NCBI GenBank assembly: GCA_027311205.1
Contig: DAICZI010000017.1
Coordinates: 1-11,998 of the forward strand
DNA length: 11,998 bases
Direction: 5' to 3'
DNA from: Beijerinckiaceae bacterium
GTDB lineage: Bacteria; Pseudomonadota; Alphaproteobacteria; Rhizobiales; Beijerinckiaceae
Positions 6,796 to 11,998 of the stretch are shown here, in pieces; the stretch's first letter is position 1; each line of letters begins with the position of its first letter. Under the pieces are notes generated by a model. It had not been told where the DNA came from, ran no database searches, and saw only the letters and a program-made list of their open reading frames with translations. The position numbers were made by a program, and so were the translations under genes.

Positions 6796-7821
6796 ATGCC
6801 AACGCGCCATGCCGACCGCCGCGCCGTGCTGCTCACGCGCAATCGCGTGCGCGATAGCGTGCGCCAATGGTTTGGCGACCAGGATTTTGTCGAGATCGAC
6901 ACGGCGCATCTGCAGATTTCGCCAGGCAACGAGACGCATATCGGCGCATTCGCCACCGCCTTCATGCCGCTGGGCGGGGCCGCGCAGCCGCTTTACCTGC
7001 ATGCTTCGCCAGAATTTGCTGCCAAGAAGCTGCTGGCGTGGGGCGAAACCCGGATTTATTCGCTCGGTCATGTTTATCGCAACCATGAGCGCGGGCCGCT
7101 GCATCACCCCGAATTCACCATGCTCGAATGGTATCGGGTCGGGGCCGACCTTGCGGCGATGATGCGTGACTGCGCCGCATTGCTGGCGCTGGCAGCAGAG
7201 GTCACTGGCGCAGCGCGCTTGACGTTCCGCGGGCACTTTTGCGACCCGCACGCCGAGCCTGAACGTCTCAGTTTGATCGACGCCTTTCAACGCCATGCCG
7301 GGATCGCGCTGGAACCGCTGCTGGGCGGCGATGCGGTCGCACGTCACGGTTTTGCCGAAGCTGCCCACGGCATCGGTATCCGTATCGGCGCTGATGACAC
7401 GTGGTCGGACATTTTCAGCAAGGTGCTGGCCGCGCGGATCGAGCCGCAGCTTGGCCAGGGCCGGGCGACGCTGCTCCATGACTATCCGGCCAGCGAAGCG
7501 GCGCTGGCGCGCCTCAAGCCCGGCGATAGCCGTCTGGCCGAGCGCTTCGAACTCTATGCCTGTGGCGTCGAACTCGCCAATGCCTTTCATGAACTCACCG
7601 ACGCCGCCGAGCAGCGCCGTCGGTTGATGCACGCCATGGACGAACGCCAGCGCATTTATGGCGAGCGCTATCCGCTCGATGAGGATTTCCTCGCCGCCCT
7701 CGACCACATGCCGACCGCCAGCGGCTGCGCGCTGGGCTTTGACAGGTTGGTGATGCTCGCTACCGGCGCACCCAGCATCGACGACGTCATCTGGACGCCG
7801 CTGCCGCCCTCAATTGGCTGA
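6796..7821 (+). CDS. epmA: EF-P (R)-beta-lysine ligase EpmA (PoxA/GenX/YjeA)
   Basis: EpmA is a paralogue of the LysRS catalytic core that attaches (R)-beta-lysine to a conserved lysine of elongation factor P, helping ribosomes pass polyproline stretches. The 341-residue protein begins directly with the class II synthetase core and has no N-terminal anticodon-binding domain, which separates EpmA from LysS. Visible are SPGNETHIGAF (42-52), YLHASPEFAAKKLL (67-80), motif 2 RNHERGPLHHPEFTMLEWY (95-113), ELANAF and motif 3 GCALGFDRLVML (310-321). I chose the ATG at 6796 over the TTG at 6787 because it gives the usual N-terminal length; the ribosome site is weak, so coupling to uxuA 17 bp upstream is likely. 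The genes for EF-P (efp) and EpmB are not in the window. Confidence 0.94.
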   Translation: MPTRHADRRAVLLTRNRVRDSVRQWFGDQDFVEIDTAHLQISPGNETHIGAFATAFMPLGGAAQPLYLHASPEFAAKKLLAWGETRIYSLGHVYRNHERGPLHHPEFTMLEWYRVGADLAAMMRDCAALLALAAEVTGAARLTFRGHFCDPHAEPERLSLIDAFQRHAGIALEPLLGGDAVARHGFAEAAHGIGIRIGADDTWSDIFSKVLAARIEPQLGQGRATLLHDYPASEAALARLKPGDSRLAERFELYACGVELANAFHELTDAAEQRRRLMHAMDERQRIYGERYPLDEDFLAALDHMPTASGCALGFDRLVMLATGAPSIDDVIWTPLPPSIG

Positions 7822-7848
7822 AGCTGCGGCTTTTGGGAGCGCCACGCA

Positions 7849-8187
7849 TCAACTGCGGGCGCTGATCATCCCCAGCACCAGCCCGACACCTGCAGCAATG
7901 AGCACAGCGGCGAGGGGGTTATGATTGATGGTTCGCTCCAGATCATGCGAGGCAGAACGAACGCTGGCTTGCGCCTGATCGGTCGCCTGTTTGGCGGCCC
8001 CGCCAAGCTGCGAGATTTTGGCATTGAGCTGATCGCTGCCTTGCGACACAGTATCTGACACTGCGGCGCTCGCCGCTTTGGCCTGGGCTTTCAGCAATTC
8101 GGCTACCGAATCAGACAACCGGGCGATATCGGCGCGCAATTGATTGAAATCCTGAATGGCATCTTCGGCGGGCGTGGGATTGGACAT
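7849..8187 (-). CDS. DUF883 (ElaB/YqjD-like) membrane-anchored protein
   Basis: This is a 112-residue protein. Its soluble N-terminal part is predicted helical or coiled-coil (about 10-85) with many Ala, Gln and Ser. It ends in one membrane helix, NPLAAVLIAAGVGLVLGMIS (about 90-109), followed by ARS. This layout, including the GLVLG(M)I-x-AR ending, is typical of DUF883/ElaB-YqjD proteins. In E. coli these anchor at the inner membrane and associate with ribosomes in stationary phase. An AGGAG sits 7 bases before ATG 8187. It is divergent from the YqjE-like/DUF3618-like pair and converges on epmA with a 27-bp gap. A GGAAC-N16-CGTT promoter lies upstream at 8262-8238, so general stress control is likely. 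Confidence 0.85.
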   Translation of the reverse strand: MSNPTPAEDAIQDFNQLRADIARLSDSVAELLKAQAKAASAAVSDTVSQGSDQLNAKISQLGGAAKQATDQAQASVRSASHDLERTINHNPLAAVLIAAGVGLVLGMISARS

Positions 8188-8237
8188 GATGATCTCCTGG
8201 TTTGCCGTCAGGGCATTGTTGATGTGATTGCCTGCCC

Positions 8238-8262
8238 AACGCTTTCAAGCCATGGTGGTTCC
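8238..8262 (-). promoter_or_regulatory. EcfG (general stress sigma) promoter for the DUF883 gene
   Basis: On the minus strand GGAAC (8262-8258) and CGTT (8241-8238) are separated by 16 bases, matching the alphaproteobacterial EcfG consensus GGAAC-N16/17-CGTT. The predicted transcript start, about 8 bases further on, leaves a leader of some 40-45 bases before ATG 8187. The assignment rests on consensus match and context. Confidence 0.75.
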
Positions 8263-8291
8263 GTCGGCGGCGTCAAAATCAAGCCGTTGGC

Positions 8292-8316
8292 GGAACCTTT
8301 CGCCGCCAGCATCGTT
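8292..8316 (+). promoter_or_regulatory. EcfG (general stress sigma) promoter for the YqjE-like/DUF3618 operon
   Basis: GGAAC (8292-8296) and CGTT (8313-8316) are separated by 16 bases, again an exact match to the EcfG consensus and also followed by C (GGAACC). The -35 boxes of this promoter and its divergent partner are 29 bases apart. A 9-base direct repeat CGTTGGCGG lies at 8285-8293 and 8313-8321, overlapping both elements. The leader to ATG 8426 would be about 100 bases. Confidence 0.75.
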
Positions 8317-8425
8317 GGCGGTAAGGATGGATCCGACAAGCACACGCGCCCTGTTTGGTTTTGGCTCTCCATCGGAGATTGCGGATGGCTCAAATGATCG
8401 GGTGCCTCGAGGAAGGACGTTGGCG

Positions 8426-8821
8426 ATGGATCAAGCACCCGCTTCGCTGACTGGGCTGATCCATGATCTGTCCGTGAAGGCCATGGCGCTGCTGAGGGTT
8501 GAGCTGGCGATAATGGCCAGCGAAATTTCAGGCAAACGGGACATGGCGCTGCGCGCTCTGGCGTGGCTTTTGTCAGGTGTGGTGCTCGGCACCGGCGCGC
8601 TGGCCCTGCTGCTCGTGGCCATGTTGCTGGCGATGGTCAGGCTGGGCCTGTCGCCACTGATGGCAACAACGACCTTGGGCCTCGCGCTGGCTCTGATGGC
8701 CTTTTTGGTGATTCTCCGGGCTTTGGCCCTGCTCCGCCACTGCAATCTGCATTTGGAGCGAACTGGCGCGGAAATCAGCAAAGATCTCGACCTCCTGGCT
8801 GGAAGGCCAACCCATGTCTGA
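8426..8821 (+). CDS. YqjE-like (DUF1469, 'phage holin family') inner-membrane protein
   Basis: This 131-residue protein has a short amphipathic N-terminal helix (SLTGLIHDLSVKAMALLRVELAIM, roughly 7-30) and then two membrane helices (about 46-70 and 77-101). A charged C-terminal tail follows. The pattern L-x-x-L-x-x-x-x-x-x-L-x-R-x-E-L before the first helix is typical of DUF1469. The name 'holin' is a database label for the fold; nothing here suggests phage. AAGGA 8 bases before ATG 8426 fixes the start. The next gene overlaps it by 8 bp. The pairing with a DUF883 gene resembles E. coli yqjD-yqjE, here divergent instead of colinear, and both sides carry EcfG-type promoters. Confidence 0.82.
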   Translation: MDQAPASLTGLIHDLSVKAMALLRVELAIMASEISGKRDMALRALAWLLSGVVLGTGALALLLVAMLLAMVRLGLSPLMATTTLGLALALMAFLVILRALALLRHCNLHLERTGAEISKDLDLLAGRPTHV

Positions 8822-9230
8822 TCAGGACGCGCAATTGGCAGCGCTAGAGCTTTGTGCCGCCGAAATCCGGGATGAGCTGGCTCTGGCGTATGATGCCCTG
8901 CAAAATGCCCTGACGCCGGGCAATCTCATGCGCAGCGCCGGGCAAGGCTTTGCCGAAAAAGCCGCCGCAGAGATCGATCCCAAAATCACCCAGGCCTTTT
9001 CCGCGCATGGCAAAACCATTCTGGCGCTGGCAGCGGCGGGGCTGGCGTTTGGTGTCGGCCGGCGGGCTTTTGCCAAGCCGCACCCACCCAAGGCTGAAGA
9101 CAGCGCCACTTCTGTCCGTCAGGGCCAAAATCGCATGGCGAGCCTGCTGGCTTTGGTGCGCGAAGGCACGGCTTTGGCATCCATGCTGGCGCTGCTTTTG
9201 GCTCCAGGCCCGGCGAAGGATGGCGAGTGA
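8814..9230 (+). CDS. DUF3618-like membrane protein
   Basis: This 138-residue protein begins with an acidic helical segment (AAEIRDELALAYDALQNAL, about 15-33) that resembles the DUF3618 signature of Glu/Arg-rich helix followed by a Leu-Pro turn. One membrane helix follows (TILALAAAGLAFGVGRRAF, about 68-86) and a second hydrophobic stretch lies near the C-terminus (about 115-130). The start ATG 8814 overlaps the upstream gene by 8 bp and has GGAAGG 7 bases ahead. Its TGA overlaps a GTG at 9227 that opens a further small frame. Function is unknown; it probably acts in the envelope with its partner. The family assignment is less certain than for its neighbour. Confidence 0.7.
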   Translation: MSDQDAQLAALELCAAEIRDELALAYDALQNALTPGNLMRSAGQGFAEKAAAEIDPKITQAFSAHGKTILALAAAGLAFGVGRRAFAKPHPPKAEDSATSVRQGQNRMASLLALVREGTALASMLALLLAPGPAKDGE

Positions 9231-9391
9231 ACGCTGCAGCCAGTGCCGGACGACATGCCACCGCGGCAGAGTCGCTGGTTCAGACCCATGTCGACACCGC
9301 GCTGAAGGCCTTTGAACTCACGCCGCGCTGCGCGACACCAAAGCGCGCAAGGCTTCAAGGTCGCGGGCAAAGATGCGGATGCCATCGCTGA
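9227..9391 (+). pseudogene. Small frame with an oxidase-gene remnant, coupled to the DUF3618-like gene
   Basis: A GTG at 9227 overlaps the preceding stop in a GTGA and opens a 54-codon frame to TGA 9389-9391. Residues 17-34 (LVQTHVDTALKAFELTPR) match residues 116-133 of the FAD-linked oxidase encoded at 10952-11998, differing at three positions. The 16 codons before it (NAAASAGRHATAAES) show only faint similarity to the oxidase, and everything after 9328 is antisense to tal. I read it as a gene remnant of that family, not a working gene. It could still be a short peptide that happens to start there. Confidence 0.45.
9275..9328 (+). repeat. 54-bp inverted repeat, copy 1 (match to 11600-11653)
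   Basis: Fifty of 54 bases match the minus strand of 11653-11600. Three of the four differences are transitions and three change the amino acid. The match stops sharply after GCCGCGC at 9328, inside the last four codons of tal. The last 11 bases therefore belong to both the repeat and tal. Confidence 0.85.
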
Positions 9392-10262
9392 GTTTGTCGG
9401 TGGCCATGGCATCCTGATTGAGCATCCAGCGAAAGGTTTTCTCGTCGAGATCAATGCGCTCCGGCGCTTTGCCAGGATGCGCCGGATCAAGCATGCGCGG
9501 GAGCGCGCCCTCAGCGTTCTCAAGCTCTTGCAGCAATTGTGGTGAGATGGTCAGCCGGTCGCAGCCGCTCAAGCCTTCAATTTCGCCGATGTTGCGGAAC
9601 GAGGCTCCCATCACCACCGTTTTGATGCCATGGGCCTTGTAATAGGCATAGATGTTGCGCACCGAGATGACGCCGGGGTCGGTCTCTGGTGTGTAAGGCC
9701 CGCCGCCGTTTTTCACATGCCAGTCAAAAATGCGCCCAACGAAAGGCGAGATCAGAAACGCTTTTGCATTGGCGCAGGCCAGCGCTTGCGCCAGCGAAAA
9801 GACCAAGGTGAGATTGCAGTTGATCCCCTGTTTTTCCAACACTCCAGCAGCCTGTGCGCCTTCCCACGTCGCGGCAATCTTGATGAGGATACGCTCACGG
9901 CCAACGCCACGCTGGGCAAAATCAGCGATCATGGCCTGAGCTTTGGCGACAGTGGCCTCCGGATCAAACGACAAATCAGCGTCAACCTCGGTTGAAACCC
10001 GGCCCGGCACGATCTTGCTCAATTCGACACCAAAATTCACCACCAGACGGTCCGTGATCTGATGGGCCGACGCGCCCGTGCGCTTGCCCCATGCCTTCGC
10101 CTCCTCAACCAGAGGGGCGTAGGCGGGCATTTGCGCGGCTTTGAGGATCAGCGAGGGGTTGGTGGTCGCGTCGATTGGCTTGAATCTGGCAATGGAGGCC
10201 ATATCGCCGGTATCGGCAACGACAACGCTCATGTCGCGTAACTGGCTCAATTTGCTGCTCAT
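9318..10262 (-). CDS. tal: Transaldolase (TalB-type)
   Basis: Transaldolase moves a dihydroxyacetone unit between sedoheptulose 7-phosphate and glyceraldehyde 3-phosphate in the non-oxidative pentose phosphate pathway. The 314-residue length matches the classical TalB subfamily (about 317), not the short MipB/TalC type. Visible are VVADTGD with Asp17, DATTNPSLIL (31-40), TEVDADLSFD (91-100), the Schiff-base lysine in ILIKIAATWEG (Lys128), NCNLTLVFS and SPFVGRI. AAGGAG 6 bases before ATG 10262 fixes the start. Its last codons (SAA-stop) lie inside the 54-bp repeat copy at 9275-9328, so the natural C-terminus may have been replaced; the catalytic body is complete. It follows ohr in the same orientation. 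Confidence 0.96.
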   Translation of the reverse strand: MSSKLSQLRDMSVVVADTGDMASIARFKPIDATTNPSLILKAAQMPAYAPLVEEAKAWGKRTGASAHQITDRLVVNFGVELSKIVPGRVSTEVDADLSFDPEATVAKAQAMIADFAQRGVGRERILIKIAATWEGAQAAGVLEKQGINCNLTLVFSLAQALACANAKAFLISPFVGRIFDWHVKNGGGPYTPETDPGVISVRNIYAYYKAHGIKTVVMGASFRNIGEIEGLSGCDRLTISPQLLQELENAEGALPRMLDPAHPGKAPERIDLDEKTFRWMLNQDAMATDKLSDGIRIFARDLEALRALVSRSAA

Positions 10263-10393
10263 TATTCGCTCCTTGGCAGGCAGGCACGAAGCCGCGCGAT
10301 CTCAGGCTCGCGCGCCTGAACCCGGAGGCTTCTAACACATTTGTGCAGCGAATGTGGGGCGCTTGCGCCAGATTTGATCTTGCGGGGACAGGG

Positions 10394-10415
10394 GGCGCCG
10401 CCCTCCGGCAGCGCC
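10394..10415 (-). terminator. Strong GC hairpin between ohr and tal
   Basis: On the minus strand GGCGCTGCC and GGCGGCGCC form a 9-bp stem (one G-T pair) with a 4-base loop GGAG, about 35 bases after the ohr stop. No T run follows, so it is not a textbook intrinsic terminator. It may be an attenuator or an mRNA-stabilising stem. Its place between two same-strand genes fits partial uncoupling of tal from ohr. Confidence 0.45.
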
Positions 10416-10448
10416 TCCCTTCCTTGTGCCATCAAGTCACCAGGCTCC

Positions 10449-10883
10449 TCAGCCGCCGTGCGCCACAACCTCGACATCGACATTGCCGCGCGTTGCGTGC
10501 GAATAGGGGCAGACGTTGGCATGGGTTTCATCGACCAGTTTTTGCAGCTCGGCTTGCGGCAGGCTCCTGTCAGTGATGTCAATCTTGACGGCAATGCCAA
10601 AGCCGCCAAGTTCACGCGGGCCGATGGTCACAGCGCATTGCACGCTCGCTTTGGAGGCGTCCATCTTGTGCTGCCTGGCCACAAGATCAAGCGCGCCACC
10701 AAAGCACGCAGCATAGCCTGCGGCGAACAGATGCTCGGGTGTTGTCGTGCCGGGCTTGCCGGGGCCGCCCATTTCCTTGGGAACCGAAAGGTTGACGCTG
10801 AACGTGTTGTCATCAGCTTTGGTCGTGCCATTACGCCCGCCATGGGCAGTGCCATGTGCGGTAAAAAGCGGCTTGATCTTCAT
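10449..10883 (-). CDS. ohr: Organic hydroperoxide resistance protein (Ohr)
   Basis: Ohr is a cytosolic thiol peroxidase of the OsmC/Ohr fold that reduces lipid and other organic hydroperoxides, normally recycled by lipoylated proteins. At 144 residues it has the usual length. The catalytic pair is Cys60 (AAGYAACFGGAL) and Cys125 (ANVCPYSHATRGN). Arg17 (HGGRNG) and Glu50 (TTTPEHLFAAG), which position the peroxidatic cysteine, are present. The VCPYSHATRGN ending is the Ohr signature that separates it from OsmC. GGGAG lies 9 bases before ATG 10883. No ohrR regulator gene is adjacent in the window, though the leader has repeat motifs that could bind one. Confidence 0.95.
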   Translation of the reverse strand: MKIKPLFTAHGTAHGGRNGTTKADDNTFSVNLSVPKEMGGPGKPGTTTPEHLFAAGYAACFGGALDLVARQHKMDASKASVQCAVTIGPRELGGFGIAVKIDITDRSLPQAELQKLVDETHANVCPYSHATRGNVDVEVVAHGG

Positions 10884-10909
10884 GACGCAACTCCCGAATG
10901 CGCTTCCTG

Positions 10910-10948
10910 TAATTAGGTTGCCGACAAATTAGTTGCGCATCAACGCAA
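10910..10948. promoter_or_regulatory. Repeat motifs upstream of ohr, candidate operator
   Basis: The 68-bp AT-rich gap before ohr holds AATTAGGTTGC (about 10912-10922) and AATTAGTTGC (about 10927-10936), an imperfect direct repeat. It also holds the inverted pair TTGCG/CGCAA (10933-10937 and 10944-10948). Ohr genes are usually controlled by OhrR or another MarR-type repressor binding such sites. The link is inferred from position only. Confidence 0.35.
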
Positions 10949-11446
10949 AAATTACAAGACCTTGCCGGGGTTGAGGATGCCCTTGGGATCAAGCATGGCC
11001 TTCAACCCCCGCATCAGGTCGAGCGCCACCGGGTCCTTCACCTTGCGCAGCAGCAGGCGTTTGAGTTGGCCAATGCCGTGTTCCGCTGAAACGGAGCCAC
11101 CCATGTCCGCGACGAGGGCATGCACGATGGCATTGATTTCGTCCCAGCGCGCCAGAAATTGCGCCGTGTCAGCGCCCACCGGTTGGGAAATGTTAAAATG
11201 AATATTGCCGTCGCCAAGATGTCCAAAGGGCACAGGCCGCGCATCGGGCATGGCCTTGAGCACCGCCGCGCTTGCGACGCGCAGAAACTCGGGCACGAGG
11301 GCAATCGCCACGCTGATGTCATGCTTGATCGAGCCGCCCTCGCGCTTTTGCGCATCGGGCAAATCTTCGCGCAGGCGCCACAAGGCCTGCCGTTGCGGTC
11401 CGGTTTCCGCCAACGTGGCATCTTCGATGATGTCTTGCGCCAGCGC

Positions 11447-11470
11447 GCTTTCCAGCAGGCTTTCCAGCAG
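11447..11470. repeat. Tandem 12-bp duplication inside the oxidase
   Basis: The 12-mer GCTTTCCAGCAG is repeated exactly at 11447-11458 and 11459-11470 and encodes LLES twice (residues 177-184). It keeps the frame and sits in a helical stretch. It may be a recent slippage duplication. Confidence 0.7.
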
Positions 11471-11599
11471 GCCAAGCGCCGTACCTTTCAGATCGCCGTC
11501 GGCACTGGGTGCAAGTTCCAGCAGCACATACCAGGAATGCCTCCCCGCCAGGGGATCGCGCGTGCCCGGCCCATGGCGCAGCACAAAATCAAGGCCAAG

Positions 11600-11653
11600 G
11601 CGCGGCATGAGTTCAAAGGTCTTCAGCGCGGTGTCGGCATGGGTCTGCACCAG
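11600..11653 (-). repeat. 54-bp inverted repeat, copy 2 (within the oxidase)
   Basis: This is the presumed source copy, encoding residues 116-133 of the oxidase in their normal family context. It matches 9275-9328 at 50 of 54 bases in opposite orientation, so the two flank a 2.27-kb segment that holds tal, ohr and the oxidase 3' end. Confidence 0.85.
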
Positions 11654-11998
11654 TTCCAGCAAACGCAAGGCATGGTCGGGGCTGGCAAGCCCAATGAAGG
11701 CGGTTTCAATAAGGCGCGGCTGTGGAAACAATTTCAGGCTGGCCGCCGTGATGATACCGAGCGTGCCCTCTGATCCGATGAACAGGTTTTTGAGATCGTA
11801 ACCCGTATTGTCCTTTTTGAGTTTCGAGAGGCCGTTCAGCACCCGGCCATCGGCCAGCACCACCTCGGGGCTGCAAGCCGGATAGGCCGAACAACGCTTG
11901 CCCTTGAGCACGCCCGCAGCCGCCAGGATCTGCGCACCGTGACAGATCGCCGCGACCGGTTTGTTTGCACTGAAGAAGTGGCGCACGATATCCAGCAC

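Larger units (their letters stand above)
10952..11998 (-). pseudogene. DJ-1/PfpI fragment fused to the C-terminal half of an FAD-linked oxidase (5' end outside the window)
   Basis: The frame is open from the window edge to TAA at 10954-10952, 348 codons. Residues 1-44 are a DJ-1/PfpI core: [19 protein letters not shown] with nucleophile Cys19, then [18 protein letters not shown]. From about residue 45 it becomes an FAD-linked oxidase of the D-2-hydroxyglutarate/D-lactate dehydrogenase type ([36 protein letters not shown]). The C-terminal catalytic domain is complete: KHDIS (225-229), [10 protein letters not shown] (259-268) and SAEHGIG (304-310), ending [13 protein letters not shown]. The N-terminal FAD-binding half with its pyrophosphate loop is missing, so it probably cannot bind FAD normally. 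The join at about 11843-11866 reads through in frame at a segment both families share in form (EV-x-LA-x-G). It could be a deletion fusion or an assembly chimera. The real start lies beyond the edge; the GTG at 11998 is probably internal. Confidence 0.85.

Noticed and set aside
5534..6802. Long minus-strand open frame opposite uxuA
   Set aside because: The same codon-bias effect; the plus strand encodes a full mannonate dehydratase. The minus-strand frames at 3208-4029 (mipZ) and 6688-7707 (epmA) are rejected for the same reason.
8426..8821. Prophage origin suggested by the 'phage holin family' label
   Set aside because: The protein is a YqjE-like chromosomal family. No lysin, integrase or structural phage gene is nearby.
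9596..9621. GGAAC-N17-CGTT on the plus strand, an EcfG-like promoter
   Set aside because: It lies inside tal, antisense to it, with no plus-strand gene downstream. A chance match in coding sequence is more likely.

Overview
The window looks like chromosomal DNA of an alphaproteobacterium. It is GC-rich and carries mipZ, the ParA-like division-site regulator typical of Alphaproteobacteria. It has the aerobic-type cobN/cobW cobalt-insertion genes behind a cobalamin riboswitch. It also has two matches to the GGAAC-N16-CGTT promoter of the alphaproteobacterial general stress sigma factor EcfG. The sequence does not settle the order; Hyphomicrobiales or a relative is a reasonable guess. Layout, left to right: (1) 1-2990, minus strand: a cobalamin riboswitch, then a DUF1636 (2Fe-2S thioredoxin-like) gene, cobW, and the first 425 codons of cobN, which leaves the window. 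The genes overlap or nearly touch (ATGA overlap, then TGA-A-ATG), so this is one B12-repressed unit. (2) 3076-4347, plus strand: mipZ, then a tRNA-Pro(CGG) with encoded CCA. (3) 4348-7821, plus strand: trpB (TTG start), uxuA and epmA in a tight row. Their roles are unrelated (tryptophan synthase beta chain, mannonate dehydratase, EF-P beta-lysylation), and neither trpF nor trpA is adjacent to trpB. (4) 7849-9230: a divergent envelope-stress module, with a DUF883/ElaB-YqjD-like anchor protein on the minus strand and a YqjE-like (DUF1469) plus DUF3618-like pair on the plus strand. The 238-bp gap between them holds two back-to-back EcfG-type promoters. (5) 9318-11998, minus strand: a partial FAD-linked oxidase, ohr (organic hydroperoxide reductase) and tal (transaldolase), an oxidative-stress and carbon-metabolism block. 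The most unusual points are in the right third. The FAD-linked oxidase lacks its N-terminal FAD-binding half and is instead fused in frame to the core of a DJ-1/PfpI protein, with the join at about 11843-11866. A 54-bp piece of that same oxidase gene (11600-11653) recurs in inverted orientation at 9275-9328 with 4 mismatches, running over the 3' end of tal. Together these point to local rearrangement, or to a chimeric assembly, which has to be excluded first. I found no CRISPR array, insertion sequence, prophage or clear defence system. The rest reads as ordinary housekeeping and stress chromosome.
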